Positions 1-10,815 of a stretch of DNA of 64,000 bases are shown here, piece after piece. Source of the DNA: Tenrec ecaudatus (taxonomy: Eukaryota > Chordata > Mammalia > Afrosoricida > Tenrecidae). Every line of letters starts with the position of its first letter. Positions within the stretch are counted from its first letter, which is position 1. The translations under genes were made by a program, and so were the position numbers. Location: NCBI RefSeq assembly GCF_050624435.1, contig NC_134538.1, forward strand, positions 125,718,937 to 125,782,936, given 5' to 3'. The notes beneath the pieces were generated by a model, which saw only the letters and a list, made by a program, of their open reading frames with translations, was not told where the DNA came from and did not search any database.

Positions 1-938
1 TGGACAAATTCTTGGAAAAAAAATCCCTCCCTAGACTATCCCTGATGGATGCCAAGAATCTCAACAGACCCATAGCAATAGAAGAAATAGACAAGTTGAT
101 CAAGGGATTACCAACACACAAAAAAATACCCTGGGCCAGAGGGCTTCACGAGAGAATTCTACCAAGCATTCAGAGAAGAACTGACACCAATCCTACCCAA
201 ACTCTTCCAGAACACAGAAAAAGATGGCAAGCTCCCCAATTCTTCTATGAAGTTAGTATAACTCTGATACTGAAACTAGGCAAGGATCTGACAAGAATTG
301 AGAACTACAGACCAATATTTCTAATGAACAATGATTCAAAAATCCTTAACAAAAACTTGCCAATAGAATAAAACAGTGTATAAAACAAACAATTCACCAT
401 GACCAAGTGGGATTCTTATCAGGGATGCAGGGTTGGTTCAACATATGAAAGACCATTAATATCATTCGCCACATTGACACAAAGAACTATAAGAACCACA
501 TGATAATATTGATAGATGCAGAAAAAGCATTTGACAACATCCAACACCAATTCCTGTTTAAGACACTCAAGAAGATAGGGATGGAAGGAAAATTTCTCAA
601 GATAATACAAGCTATATATGAAAAACCAACAGCCAACATGGTAGTCAATGCAGAAAAGATGAATACAATCCCACAGAAAAAGGGGACCAGATAAGGATGC
701 CCTTTGTCCCCACTCTTATTTAACATCGTACTGGAGGTTTTAGGTAACAACATAAGGCAAAGAAAAGACATCAAAGGTATTTGCCTAGGGAAGGAAGAGG
801 TGAAACTATCATTATTTGCAGATGAAATGATTTTATGTATGGAAAATCCCAAAAGTTCCACAAGGGGAGCTGTTGGAAGCAATAGAGGAATATGGCAGAG
901 TGGCAGGCTATAAGATAAACAAACAGAAGTTTGTGGGG
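1..938 (+). pseudogene. L1 ORF2 fragment (reverse transcriptase), broken
   Basis: Part of LINE-1 ORF2, which encodes the endonuclease/reverse transcriptase used in target-primed reverse transcription. The readable peptide follows the L1 RT order: NLNRPI near the start, ENYRPIFLMN, then DAEKAFDNIQH, then [12 protein letters not shown], then SLFADEMIL. The catalytic F-A-D-D box reads FADE at 815-826, so one aspartate is replaced. The frame is lost near 355, a TGA interrupts near 444, a TAA replaces the expected Gln codon at 692-694, and another frameshift lies near 868. The 5' part lies outside the window. The C-terminal half of ORF2 is missing because the sequence passes directly into 3' UTR near 935. 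Dead copy. Confidence 0.93.
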
Positions 939-3003
939 AGCCTGGGGAACAGGGCACTAACCCACCTAAGGTGAGGGTAGTGTTTATATCTCCACAGGGG
1001 AAGAGGGACCAGATTTCAACCTGGTGCTCCAAGATGTGAATGCAACATGTTGGCATGGAGTAGGGAACCCGTAGAGAGGTCTGGGGGTCCGGCACCAATC
1101 CCAACTACGTGGACAGCTGTCCCTTCCCCCAGAAGAATTTACTTCAGAGGACAGCACTGAATCTACAGCTCGGGGAGAGGAACATGTCTGATCAGAGCAC
1201 ACGGGAGCAAATGAAGGGGGAGGAAGAGAGAGTCGAGCACATCCCGGCCCACCAAACCATGAGGACGATATGCCTGCTCAGACCAGCCAATGCACAGAGC
1301 GGACCATATAGCCGGTCACACTATGTGACACGACATCCCTCACTGATCAATAGCCCTTCAGGGGAGAACACTGGAGACAAAGTGTGGGAATTGCACCTGA
1401 TCTGACCCCACCACACTGAGGCAAAACACTAAGGGCATGCAACAGAACAACAAGAGGAGCAGAGCAAGAAAGTCCAGAGGGAATACCAAAAATAGACTTT
1501 GGGGCCAGGGTGTGGCATCCCATCTGACTTGACCAGAAAACACTCCAAAAGGTCAACAGACTAAAACTATTTACATGCTTTTCTTTTTGTTGTCATTGTT
1601 GCTTTGTTTTCTTTGTTGGTTTGTTTTGTCCTGTCTTGTTTTTGTGCATATTATTATCTCTGCAGGCCTATCTACATAAGATAGGTGGGATAAACAATCA
1701 GGAGGAGAAAACAATGGGACTGAAGGTTCAGGGTGACATGGGAGAGGGGGAGAAGGGGAAAGAAGTGGGTGTTAACAACCCCAGGGACAAGGGAACAACA
1801 AGTGATCTGAAATCAGTGGTGAGGAGGGTGTAGGAGGCCTGGTAGGCTTGATCTAGGGCAATGAAACCGAGATGATTTACTGAAACCCAAATGAAGGCTG
1901 AGCATGATAGTGGGACAAGAAGAAAGTCAAAGGAAATAGAGGAAAGAGCTAGGAGGCAAAGGGCATTTACAGAGGTCTAAATACAGGCATGTACATATGT
2001 AAATATATTTATATATGAGGATGTGGAAATCGATCTATGTGCATATATTTATAGGTTTAGTTTTAAGGTAGCAGATGGATATTGGGCCTCCACTCAAGTA
2101 CTCCCTCAATGCAAGAACACTTTGTTCAATTAAAATGGCATTGATGCTCACCTTCCCCACACAATCGCTGAAGACAAAATGTGTGCATAAGTAAATGGGG
2201 TGCAGAAAGCTGATGGTGCCTGGCTATCAAAAGATATATCATCTGGGGTCTTAAAGGCTTGAAGGTAAACAAGTGGCCATCTAGCTGAGAAGCAACAAAG
2301 CCCACATGAAATAAGCACACCAGCCTGTGTGATCATGAGTTGTCGATGGGATCAGGTTTCAGGTATCAAAGAACAAAGCATCATATCATTGAGAATGAGG
2401 TGGAGTATGGAGTGGGGACCCAAAGCCCATCTGTAGGCAACTGGACATTCCTTTATAGAAGGGTTGTGGGGAGGAGATGAGCCAGTCAGGGTGCAGTGTA
2501 GCAATGATGAAACATACAACTTTCCTCTAGTTGTTAAATGCTTCCTTCTCCCCTTCCCAATTCTGCCTTACAAATCTGGCTAGACCAGAGATGTACACTG
2601 GTACAGATAGGAACTGGAAACACAGAGAATCCAGGACACAGATGATCCCTTCACGACCAGTGGTGAGAATGGCAATGCTGGGAGGGTGGAGGGTTAGTGT
2701 GGTAGAAAGGGGGAACTGATCACAAGCATATACATATAACCCCCTCTCTGGAGGATGGACACCAGAAAAGTAGGTGAAGGGAGATGTTGGAAAGTATAAG
2801 ACATGAAAAAAAATTTTAATAAAATATCAAGGGCTTATGAGGGAGGGGGAAAATGAGGATCTAAAACCAAGGGCTCAAGTAGAAAGCAAATTTTTTTGAG
2901 AATGATGATGACCACAAATGTGATTGACACAATGGATATATGTATGGATTGTGATAAGAGTTGTATAAGCCCCAATAAAATGATTTAAAAAACAAACAAA
3001 AAA
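939..3003 (+). mobile_element. L1 3' UTR, about 2 kb, with poly(A) end
   Basis: This is the longest copy of a non-coding sequence that recurs at about ten places in the window, on both strands, always ending in CCCCAATAAAATGATTTAAAA or close to it. The AATAAA just before the A-rich tail at about 2985-3003 marks the L1 3' end. It continues directly from the ORF2 fragment, so it is read as the 3' UTR of this L1 family. All ORFs inside it are short and not shared between copies. Related copies lie at 3170, 8424, 23508, 32568, 36294, 43426, 53090 and 57366. Confidence 0.85.
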
Positions 3004-3124
3004 CATCCAGCCTTGTACTTAGCAGTTCATTGCTTACTGATATTACTACCAGGTCCCCTTATATTAAATACTCCTACACTAAACCACTGTCTATAACCCA
3101 CCTTAATGATTGACACAACCATAC

Positions 3125-3142
3125 ACGCACGCACGCACACAC
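3125..3142. repeat. (CACG/CACA)n simple repeat
   Basis: Short alternating CACG then CACA run between two L1 3' ends. Confidence 0.8.
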
Positions 3143-3169
3143 AACTCAAGGAGGACGAACAACTGAAAC

Positions 3170-3545
3170 TGGGGGAAAGGAGACAGCAGTCGGTGAAAGA
3201 TATGAAAATAATAATGACTTATAGAGGGTGGTGAGGGTTTGGGTAATGACTTATAGAGGGTGGTGAGGGTTTGGGTAATGACTTATAGAGGGTGGTGAGG
3301 GTTTGGGTAATGACTTATAGAGGGTGGTGAGGGTTTGGGTAATGACTTATAGAGGGTGGTGAGGGTTTGGGTAATGACTTATAGAGGGTGGTGAGGGTTT
3401 GGGGTGGGGAAGAAAGAGGAGCTGATTCTGAGGGCTCCATAGAGAATACCTGTCTGGAAAAGGATGGTGGCAACATGTGTACCAATGTGCCCAATACAGC
3501 TGACGTGTGATTGTTACAAGCCCTCAGTGAAATGTCATCAATCAA
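3170..3545 (+). mobile_element. Older, diverged L1 3' end
   Basis: The order of landmarks matches the last 300 bases of the L1 3' UTR: AAAGATATGAAAATAATAA, a G-rich GAGGG tract, 'gctgattctgagggctc', 'gatggtggcaacatgtgt', 'gattgttacaagccctca'. It is clearly more diverged than the copy ending at 3003. A 32-bp minisatellite has expanded inside its G-rich tract. Confidence 0.6.
3212..3403. repeat. 32-bp minisatellite, six identical copies
   Basis: Six head-to-tail copies starting at 3212, 3244, 3276, 3308, 3340 and 3372. The unit begins TAATGACTTATAGAGGGTGG and ends TGAGGGTTTGGG. I see no difference between units. The G-rich core GGGTGGTGAGGGTTTGGG is typical of mammalian minisatellites. 32 is not a multiple of three, so it is not a coding repeat. 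Confidence 0.97.
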
Positions 3546-4204
3546 AATCTACAGTTTAACATGTGTATATAAAAGCACCCGAGGATTTCTACCTGGGGAG
3601 CAGACTCTGATTACTGAGGTATATTTGGGGTGTTCATGCAAATTCTCAGCAGGGGGGTGAACCAGAATGAACTGTTTGAAGCCCTCATTTCTTGTAGAGT
3701 GTGAGCAAGTGCAAACAGACTTGTGCTTTCTTCCGGGAAACGCTGGGTATAGGCAGCTCATGCTGTTGCTTGAGTATGAGTCACCCCGCACCCCCTCCCC
3801 ATTTACTTCTTTGTTAACACACTCCAGTTTTATAAATGTCTCTGCTGGCCGTTTCCTTTAGGGAGTGTCCAGGCCACTCCGCAGCCCAAGGAACTTCATT
3901 TTGGTTAAACCAATGATGCAGGTTCTGTTCCTTTGGATAGTGATTGGTTCAGGGACGGGCAGGCCACACAAGTCTGGCCTAGGCAAAGACTACTGTGGAA
4001 CTCTGAGGAAAACGCTTCTCTCTTGTAAATAAGCATCCAAGGAGGAAATCTTCTCCATCCCTGTTTTTTGTCCCTGAACCCACCATACCATCTTGGCCAC
4101 GGTGAGGGGGTCTAGCCCAGGAGAAGGAGGTGGGGGTGAGGGTCTGCTACGCTGAGAATCAGTGTAAAGAGGAGAAATAAAGCATGTCCTTTGGTTCACT
4201 ACAT
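3546..4204. other. No gene seen
   Basis: No coding signal. 3915-4060 contains 'gattggttcagggacgggcaggcc', which looks like a mammalian-wide ancient repeat, but I could not assign the family. Confidence 0.5.
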
Positions 4205-4840
4205 TCAAAAACCAAACTACTGTTCCTGAGCAAATTCCAACTCATAACGACCCTCTAGGACGGTGGTTCTTAACTTGTGGGTCGCGACGCCTTTGGCGGT
4301 CGAATGACCCTCTCACAGGAAAATACATATTTCTGATGGTCTTAGGAACCAAGCCACTGCTCCTCTATTGGTGTCAAAGAGGGTCCGCCCACATGCAGAT
4401 ATGACCACATAAGAGTACCCAGCGTGATGACTGTTAGCCATGCTACATCATGCTTCAAAACAAAATTTCATTTATTTATCATTAGAAATAAATATTTCAC
4501 AGCATATAATTACATATTCTTTTATGATTCATCACTATGCTTTCATTATGTTCAATTTGTAACTATGAAAATACATCCTGCATATCAGATATTTACATGA
4601 CAACTCATAACAGTAGCAAAGTTACAGTGATGAAGTAGCAATGAAAATAATGGTATGGTTGGGGGTCACCACAACATGAGGAACTGTCTGAAAGGGTCGC
4701 GGCAAAAGGAAGGTTGAGAACCGCTGCGCTAGGACAGAGTGTAATTGCTCCTTAGGGCTTCTCAGACGGTACATCTTGCTCCTTTGTAGAGGCTGATGAG
4801 ATCAGCCGTCAATGCTTATTCCACAGTGCCACCAGGGCTC
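4205..4840 (-). mobile_element. AfroSINE, split by a SPIN transposon
   Basis: The + strand shows the reverse complement of AfroSINE: the 3' body ('aaccaaactactg', 'ttccaactcataacgaccctctagga') at 4209-4260, then SPIN, then 'ctaggacagagtgtaattgc' and the tRNA-like head ending 'gccaccagggctcc' near 4838. Removing SPIN and one copy of its 8-bp duplication restores a continuous element. Confidence 0.85.
4261..4726 (+). mobile_element. SPIN non-autonomous hAT DNA transposon
   Basis: 466 bp with hAT-type terminal inverted repeats: CGGTGGTTCTTAAC at the left and GGTTGAGAACCGCTG at the right. Next to the ends are the SPIN landmarks GTGGGTCGCGACGCC and GTCGAATGACCC on the left and GGGTCACCACAACATGAGG with GGGTCGCGGCA on the right. 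It is flanked by an 8-bp target duplication, CTCTAGGA (4253-4260) and CGCTAGGA (4727-4734), with one mismatch; 8 bp is the hAT length. No transposase ORF. SPIN is known as a horizontally transferred element of tenrec, bushbaby, bats, rodents, opossum, lizard and frog. Confidence 0.93.
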
Positions 4841-4857
4841 CAGTGTCCTATACCCAA

Positions 4858-5040
4858 ATGAGACCCACTGCCACCGAGTTGATTCCAACTCCCAGTTGAC
4901 CCGATGCAGAGTTTCCACGGCTATGAATCGGTACAGGGCCAGATAGTCTCACCTTTCTCTCACAGAGTCACGGATGGCTAAGCAGTCCGCCACTTACCCA
5001 AGTTGCCCTGTAAGAGCCAGCTGCTGGCCTCTGCCAACTG
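4858..5040 (-). mobile_element. AfroSINE
   Basis: Reverse-complement AfroSINE body 'gagacccactgccaccgagttg', then 'gattccaactcc', then a diverged head. It lies directly beside the split copy at 4205-4840. Confidence 0.7.
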
Positions 5041-5099
5041 TGGACTTCATGCTATGCCCAGGCAGCAGCCTTTCCTCTTTCCAACAGCCATTCTAAGTT

Positions 5100-6150
5100 A
5101 AGCTTGCTGATATCAGACAGATCTTGGCTGAAAGCAGAGAATACCAGAAAGATGTTTCCTTGTCTTTTATTGATGATGTGAAGCTATTTAACTGTGTGGA
5201 TCACAACAAACTATGGATAACTTAGAGAAAAATGGGACATCCAGAACACTTCATTGTGTTCATGTGGGACCTGGAAATGGAGAGGCAGTTGTGTAAACAG
5301 AGCAAGGGCATACTGCATGGTTTCGAATCAGGAGAGGTGTGCATCAGGGCCGTATCCTCTCACCGTGCTGGTTCGTCACAGCAGCTGGATGATATAGAAG
5401 ACTGTGGCGTCAGCAGGGGAGGAAGGCTTATTAACAACCTGTGATACTCAGGTGACACTAACTGATGTAAGTGTAAGGACTGCAGCCTTCAGTAGGAATT
5501 ACAGCTCAATGCAAAGTAAACCGAAATCCTCTCAACTGGTCACATCATGATAGATGGAGAAAAGGTTGAAGCTGTCGAGGATTTTGTCTTGCTTGGATCC
5601 CCAATCAATGCTCATGGAAGCAGCAGTATAAGAGAGAGGACAATGTATTGCACTGGGTAAACCTGCTGCAGAAGACCTCTGCGAAATGTTGAGAAGCAAG
5701 GAGGTTACTTTGTGGACTAACTTGTGCCTGACCCAAGACATGGCCTGTTCGATTGCCTCCTGTGTATGTGAAAGGTAGACACTAAGGAAAACCAAAGAAG
5801 AATCGATGCATTTGAAGTGTGATGCTGGAGAAGAATATTGAATGCACTATGAACTGTCCAAAGAACAAGCACATCAGTTTTGGAAGAAGACAGCTAGAAT
5901 GCTTCTTCGAGGCCAGGATGGTAGCATGTTGTCTCACGTACTTTGGATGTTTGCCAGGAGAGACCAGTCTCTGGAGAGTGCCCCGGTGCTTGGTAAAGTA
6001 GAGGGTCAGTGAAAAGTAGGAAGACCCTCCGTGAGACGACTGACGTGGTTACTTTGACAATGGGCTCAAACATAAGAACAAATGGGAGGATGGCACAGGA
6101 GCAGGCCGTGTTTCCTTCTGCTGTACGCCGGGTCTCTATGAGTCAGGACA
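5100..6150 (+). mobile_element. RTE (BovB-like) LINE, 3' half, degenerate
   Basis: Begins within the reverse transcriptase ('cttggctgaaagcagagaata', then an Ile-Asp-Asp stretch and 'ctgtgtggatcacaacaaactatgg') and runs to the 3' end ('tttccttctgctgtacgccgggtc', 'atgagtcagg'). The C-terminal landmarks 'gcttggatcc', 'gcagcagt', 'gccaggagagaccagtctctgg' are in order. The Y-x-D-D box is ruined (reads about YSGD near 5443-5454) and there are many stops and shifts. 5'-truncated dead copy. Confidence 0.85.
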
Positions 6151-6508
6151 GATAGCCCTTTAATGACAAGTTGAGGTTTGCTACTTGCAGTTGATTGCTT
6201 CCTGCAATTAGAAATGAAAAATAAGCAATAACAAACGGTTCCTTGCATACTCAAAGCAAAGGCAGCCTTTGGCAATGGGGTGGCAAAGATATCTCCATTT
6301 TTGGACACATCAAAACTGCAGAAACACATACTGGATTGTCATTTACCTTCAAGTAGCATCTGAATTCACTGTAATTTTCAAATGCTCAGGAACTAGGGAA
6401 TACCAGGGTCAATAGGCGTTGGAATTGACTCACGGCATGTGTTTGGCTTTAGAGCAAAAAGCTACCGTTTGGCCTTAGGCAGTGTTTCTCCAAAGCTTCA
6501 TTAGGAAT
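6151..6508. other. No gene seen; small AfroSINE tail fragment
   Basis: Only 'caataggcgttggaattgac' at about 6410-6432 is recognisable, as the 3' tail of a plus-strand AfroSINE. The rest is unassigned. Confidence 0.4.
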
Positions 6509-6585
6509 ACAAGGGGACTCCAAAAAGTTGATGAGAAAATCCCATTATCATTTAATTCCATATTTCCGTGGGTTTTTGAAGCCCT
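6509..6585. mobile_element. Small palindromic mariner-like MITE
   Basis: About 75 bp with imperfect inverted ends: 'ggggactccaaaaagttgatg' on the left and 'cgtgggtttttgaagccctc' on the right, with 'atttaattccatat' in the middle. This matches the layout of short mariner-derived elements common in mammals. Family assigned from memory of the layout only. Confidence 0.45.
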
Positions 6586-7639
6586 CTCTTACATGGAGTG
6601 CCTGAATGGTCTGAAAGGCTAGCCTGAGATGGTCACAGCACGGATAAACAAGGCTGTGTGCGCCCAGGTAAGGGTGCAATGCAATAGGTAAGTGGGTTCT
6701 GATTGTAGCGGGACCGCTAGTGACGACACTACGTGAATGTGCATCAACTGGTTCCATCTACAGGATGCCAAGGAAAGCCTTTGCAAAGCAGCCCCAGGTA
6801 GCAGAGAGAGCTTCCGGGAACCGGCTGGCTGCTGGGAGAGTTGTCACCAGCCATGAGCCTCCTGGGCATGCACCAGCCACCTGGCCTGTGTCTGAGACAC
6901 ACACTGCTATCAGCTCCTCTGACAGCTCCCTGAGTGATGAACCCCTCTTGACACTGGAAGTGCTCACAGTTTAATTCATTTGTCCACAGGATACGCGTGT
7001 TGATCTGTGTGCTCTGGACCAAAGCCTGATTGTATTCTTGGGATGAAAGAATCTAAGTTTTCTAATATGACAGACAGCAGCAACTTCCCAATAAGCAGGA
7101 GAGAAAGGGCTAAAATGGAAGATCAACCAGTGAAGGCAGTTTGAGAATAGGAGAGGCTTTAGTCCTCCTGGGGAAGAAAAAAGCAGCCCCTGACATCTGA
7201 AAGCTTGCCCGATCCTAACAGTTAAGCCGTGGTTTCTTATGGGTTCTGCTATTGAATAGAAACAATTTCACAGAACATCAACCTCAGACAAGGTCGTTCT
7301 GTGACCACGATGGATCAAGACCGACACCAGTGCACTCTGTAATCCTGTCTGAATGCAGACAAAACATGAGCATTGTCTGAGACACAGAATAACAACTATC
7401 CCCCTCGCCTATGAGGGACTGCAACTACTTTACCCATTAGAGTTCTGGCTTGCTCTAGTCTACCCTTCCTCTAGATGACTTATTGAGATTCTTAACCACA
7501 CTGCTTGCTGACACCACTCAATCTAGAGCAAAACCCCACTAGCTTAAAAACTCTCCTTAATCAACAAACACAAAGGAACCCATATTTTGTTGTCTTTTTA
7601 CTGCCTGCCTTACTGAGACACTAACCATTTCTCAGTGGG
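6586..7639. other. No gene or repeat recognised
   Basis: Unassigned sequence. Short overlapping ORFs on both strands at 6720-7022 are no longer than expected by chance. Confidence 0.5.
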
Positions 7640-7740
7640 AGAGAGAAGGGGTTCTCTGGTCATGTAAAGATTTACAGCCTCAGAAACTCTATGTAGGTCA
7701 TTACAGGTTGGGATAGACTTGGTGGCAGTAGGGCATTGCT
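7640..7740 (+). mobile_element. AfroSINE, 3' fragment
   Basis: 'gatttacagcctcagaaactc', then a tract matching 'gggtcgctatgag' and 'gacttggtggcagt' are the AfroSINE 3' half in plus orientation. The tRNA-like head is absent. Confidence 0.6.
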
Positions 7741-7784
7741 CAACGACAGGATTGCACCTCATGGTGTGACTGGAGGACACTGAT

Positions 7785-7995
7785 ATTCCTTAAGAAGTAA
7801 CATTTATTGGTGACCTTCACGTGTCAGGCACCTATCATGGTCATATGAAAGAGTTCACTGAATCACGATAACAATTCTCTCAGTAGATATCACTCATCCC
7901 ATTTTATAAAGGACAAAACTGAGGCTTAGAAATGTTAGCATCCTTTCCCCAGAGCCTCCATCTGGTAGTTGGGGGAGCCAGAATTTAAATCCTTG
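7785..7995 (+). mobile_element. MIR SINE
   Basis: Ancient MIR landmarks in order: 'tcaggcacctatcatgg', 'cactcatcccattttataa', 'aaactgaggcttagaaatgtt', 'ccagaatttaaatcc'. Strongly diverged, as expected for a mammalian-wide element. Confidence 0.8.
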
Positions 7996-8036
7996 GCGGG
8001 ATGACTCCCTGCTCTTGACCATGCAGCCCGTGTGTT

Positions 8037-8230
8037 TTTAAATCCCTTGCCATCAAGTTGTCTCCTGGAGACCCTGTGAGTGCTAGAGGGGAGCTATGCT
8101 GTCCAGTTTTCATTGGCTGATTTTTGGGAATTGGAGGGGCAGGCGTGTCTTCTAAGCAGTCACTGGGTGGACTCAAACTCCCAGACTTTCCGTTAGCAGC
8201 TGTGTGTTCTATTCATAGACTGGGCCATCT
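8037..8230 (-). mobile_element. AfroSINE
   Basis: Reverse-complement order: 'ttgccatcaagttgtctcc', 'agaccctgtgag', then 'actcaaactcccagactttcc' and 'gttagcagctgtgtg' (tRNA-like head). Confidence 0.7.
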
Positions 8231-8299
8231 GATCCCTCGACTTGTTCCCCTGTCACAGCTGGACTTCCTCTACAGACAATTTAGCATGGATTTCTTGGT

Positions 8300-8423
8300 T
8301 TGTTTTAAATTTTCTAAAAGTTGTATTGGCTTATAATGCACATATCACACAATTCAATAATTCAATTGCATTAAGAAAGGTTGTACAATCATCACCACAT
8401 TCAATTTCAGATCATTTCCTACT
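8300..8423 (-). mobile_element. Old L1M 3' end fragment
   Basis: Reads as the antisense of an ancient L1 3' end: 'gttgtattggcttataatgc', 'aaaggttgtacaatcatcacc', 'caatttcagatcatttcct'. It sits between the L1 at 8424 and a 15-bp direct repeat at 8278, see the finding on possible transduction. Confidence 0.65.
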
Positions 8424-9318
8424 TAAAAAAAACATTTTATTGGGGATCGTACAACTCATCACAATCTTTCCATCCTCTGTGTCAGGCACATTTGTACATT
8501 TGTTGCCATCATCATTCTCAAAACATTTTGTTTCTACTTGAGCTCTTGGTATCAGCTCTTCATTTTTTCACTCCCTCCCCCACCCTCCCTCCCTCCTGAA
8601 CCCTTGATAATTTATAAATGATTATTAATTTTCCATGTCTTACACTGACCAATGTCTCCCATCACCCACTTTTCTGTTGTCTGTCTCCCTGGGATGGGGT
8701 TACATGTAGGTCATTGTGATCAGTTTCCCCTTTCTCCCCCCACCTTCCCCTTCTATTGGTATCATTATTCTCAATATTGGTCCTGAGGGGTTTATCTGTC
8801 TTGGATTCCCTGCGTTTCCAGCTCTTATCTGTACCTGTGCACATGCTCTGGTCTAGCCGGATTTGTAAGGTAGAATTGGGGTCATGATAGTGGGGGAGAA
8901 AGGGAGAAAAGCATTAAAGAACTAGAGAAAAATTGAACATTTCAACGGTGCTATACTACACCCCGACTGGCTCGTCTCTTCCTTGTGACCCTTCTGTAAG
9001 GGGATGTCTAGTTGCCTACAGATGGGCTTTGGGTCTCCATTCTGCACCCCCCTCATTCACAATGATATGATCTTTTGTTCTGGGTCTTTGATGCCTGAAA
9101 CCTGATCCCACTGATACCTCATGATCACACAGGCTAGTGTGCTTCTTCCATGTGGACTTTGTTTCTTCTCAGTTAGATGGCTGCTTATTTATCTTCAAGC
9201 CTTTAAGATGCCAGATGCTATATCTTTTAATAGCTGGGCACCATCAGCTTTCTTCACCATATTTGCTTATGCATCCATTTTGCCTTCAGTGATCCTTTTG
9301 GGAAGGTGAGCATCACGG
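8424..9318 (-). mobile_element. L1 3' UTR, truncated, minus strand
   Basis: Antisense L1 3' UTR from 'cattttattggggatcg' to 'gggaaggtgagcatcacgg'. No poly(T) marks its 3' end: AATAAAATG runs straight into the old L1M fragment. A perfect 15-bp direct repeat AATTTAGCATGGATT (8278-8292 and 9319-9333) brackets this copy and the L1M piece together. Confidence 0.88.
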
Positions 9319-9524
9319 AATTTAGCATGGATTCTATGTTAATTCTCACTGATCTTCTTTCCCAAATTCCCATAGCTTTTAGTGTGTGAACTGTACAGTT
9401 GAAAATCTATCTACTCCCTCAGGTGTTTGCTTTTGTTCCATGGGTGTTTTTCTTACCTCTCCCAGTATTGTAAAGAACTTAGGAGCAAGAACTATGTCTC
9501 ATGTGCTTTCATAGTAGTTGACAT

Positions 9525-9745
9525 TATTAAGTACTAATTATGAAATAGGTACATTTATTTATCCATTTAGTACAACAATACTGTGAGGTAGATACCATTT
9601 TCCCCATTTCATTTTATTAAAATCCCCATACCATTTTATCCCCATAGATGAGACTCTAACCCCCAAAGGAATCAACTTGTACAGGATCACATGCACAGTA
9701 AATGGAGTCAGAATTAACCAAGTGACCTGGTCCCAGAGCAGGTGT
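9525..9745 (+). mobile_element. MIR SINE with internal insertion
   Basis: 'acaacaatactgtgaggtagatacc', 'gatgagactctaac' and 'ggatcacatgcacagtaaatgg' follow MIR order. About 35 extra bases between 9604 and 9645 partly repeat the 'cccatttcattttat' stretch. Confidence 0.75.
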
Positions 9746-10596
9746 CTTTGTATCCTTCTCCCCCAGGTGGCCCCATCCTCAGTATCATCTCACTGGGTCG
9801 TACATGTAGGCACCCAACACCTCTCTTTTAACAGCTGGTTTCAGGGATTAAGAGTCCCTTGGGAGGCTGAATGGCTTCAAGGTTGGCTCTCAGGTGTGCA
9901 GGGTGGAGTCGCTTCTGCAGGAGGCACTTAGCTTGTGGTTTGGCCAGTGCTGCCCTCTGGGACACTCCTGTTAAGGACACAACTGATCCTCAGTTGCCCT
10001 TGGTTTAAGAACACTTTTCCTGAGTAGCCATGGTTGAGAGTCCCCTGGGGCCTTTTCTCTGGAAAGGTTGTCCCTACCTGCCTGGGTGCCACTGCCAAGG
10101 CTGATGCTTAAAAAAATGCAATGTCACCTTACTAAGCACTAACTGATTTCTGTTCTTAGGAGACCTGACCACAGCAGAAGTTGTACAGACAGGTTCTGGG
10201 CAGAAGGGGAGTTCTGCAGGCTCATCTGATGCAAGGCACAGTGCATGGGTGTGGGTCATCGGGCTTGGGCACTCCTAGTCCCCTCTGGGAGTGTTGGGAC
10301 ATCTGCCTACTCAGCACCCTGGGAAATAGAGCAGGTGGATTTTCCATGAACTCCCAGAACATGCACCTCCATGCTACCTGAATAAGCAGAGATGGTTACA
10401 CTTCCCAAAAGCAGAACCATCCTTCCAGGAAATATTACATTTGGCGGCTCTAGTCAGAGTTACAAAGGGAGTGCAGTTTTCAGTTTTGGAAGACATTTTT
10501 TCTCAGCAACCACAGAGTAGCTGACGTCCTTCTGTTGATTACGGAGTCATCCACTTCATTTTCATGGGCGGACCTGTGAGCCTTTTAAGAGCTCCA
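9746..10596. other. No gene or repeat recognised
   Basis: Unassigned. ORFs here are all under 90 codons and have no recognisable motif. Confidence 0.5.
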
Positions 10597-10815
10597 AACC
10601 AATTCCAGCTACTTGCCATCGGGTTAATTCAGATTCACGGTGACCCAGGTGTGTGAGTTTGACTCTGTCACTTCATAGAGGCTTCGATGGCTAGCTATGA
10701 TCTTTCAGAAGTAAATGGTCAGGGCTTTGGTTTTGAGATGCCCTTTGGTGGATTTGAACCATCAACCTTTTGTTGGCTAGCCAAGCACATAACCATTTCA
10801 CCACACAGGAACTCT
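10597..10815 (-). mobile_element. AfroSINE
   Basis: Reverse-complement AfroSINE: 'cttgccatcgggttaattcag', then 'ggtggatttgaaccatcaacc', 'gttggctagccaagcac', 'ccatttcaccacacaggaac'. The tRNA-like head is well preserved. Confidence 0.8.

Noticed and set aside
1109-1405. ORFs of 60-205 codons within the L1 3' UTR copies
   Set aside because: They are not kept in frame between copies of the same UTR, so they are not L1-encoded proteins.
3212-3403. Possible CRISPR-like direct repeat array
   Set aside because: The 32-bp units are directly adjacent with no spacers, and the DNA is mammalian. It is a minisatellite.
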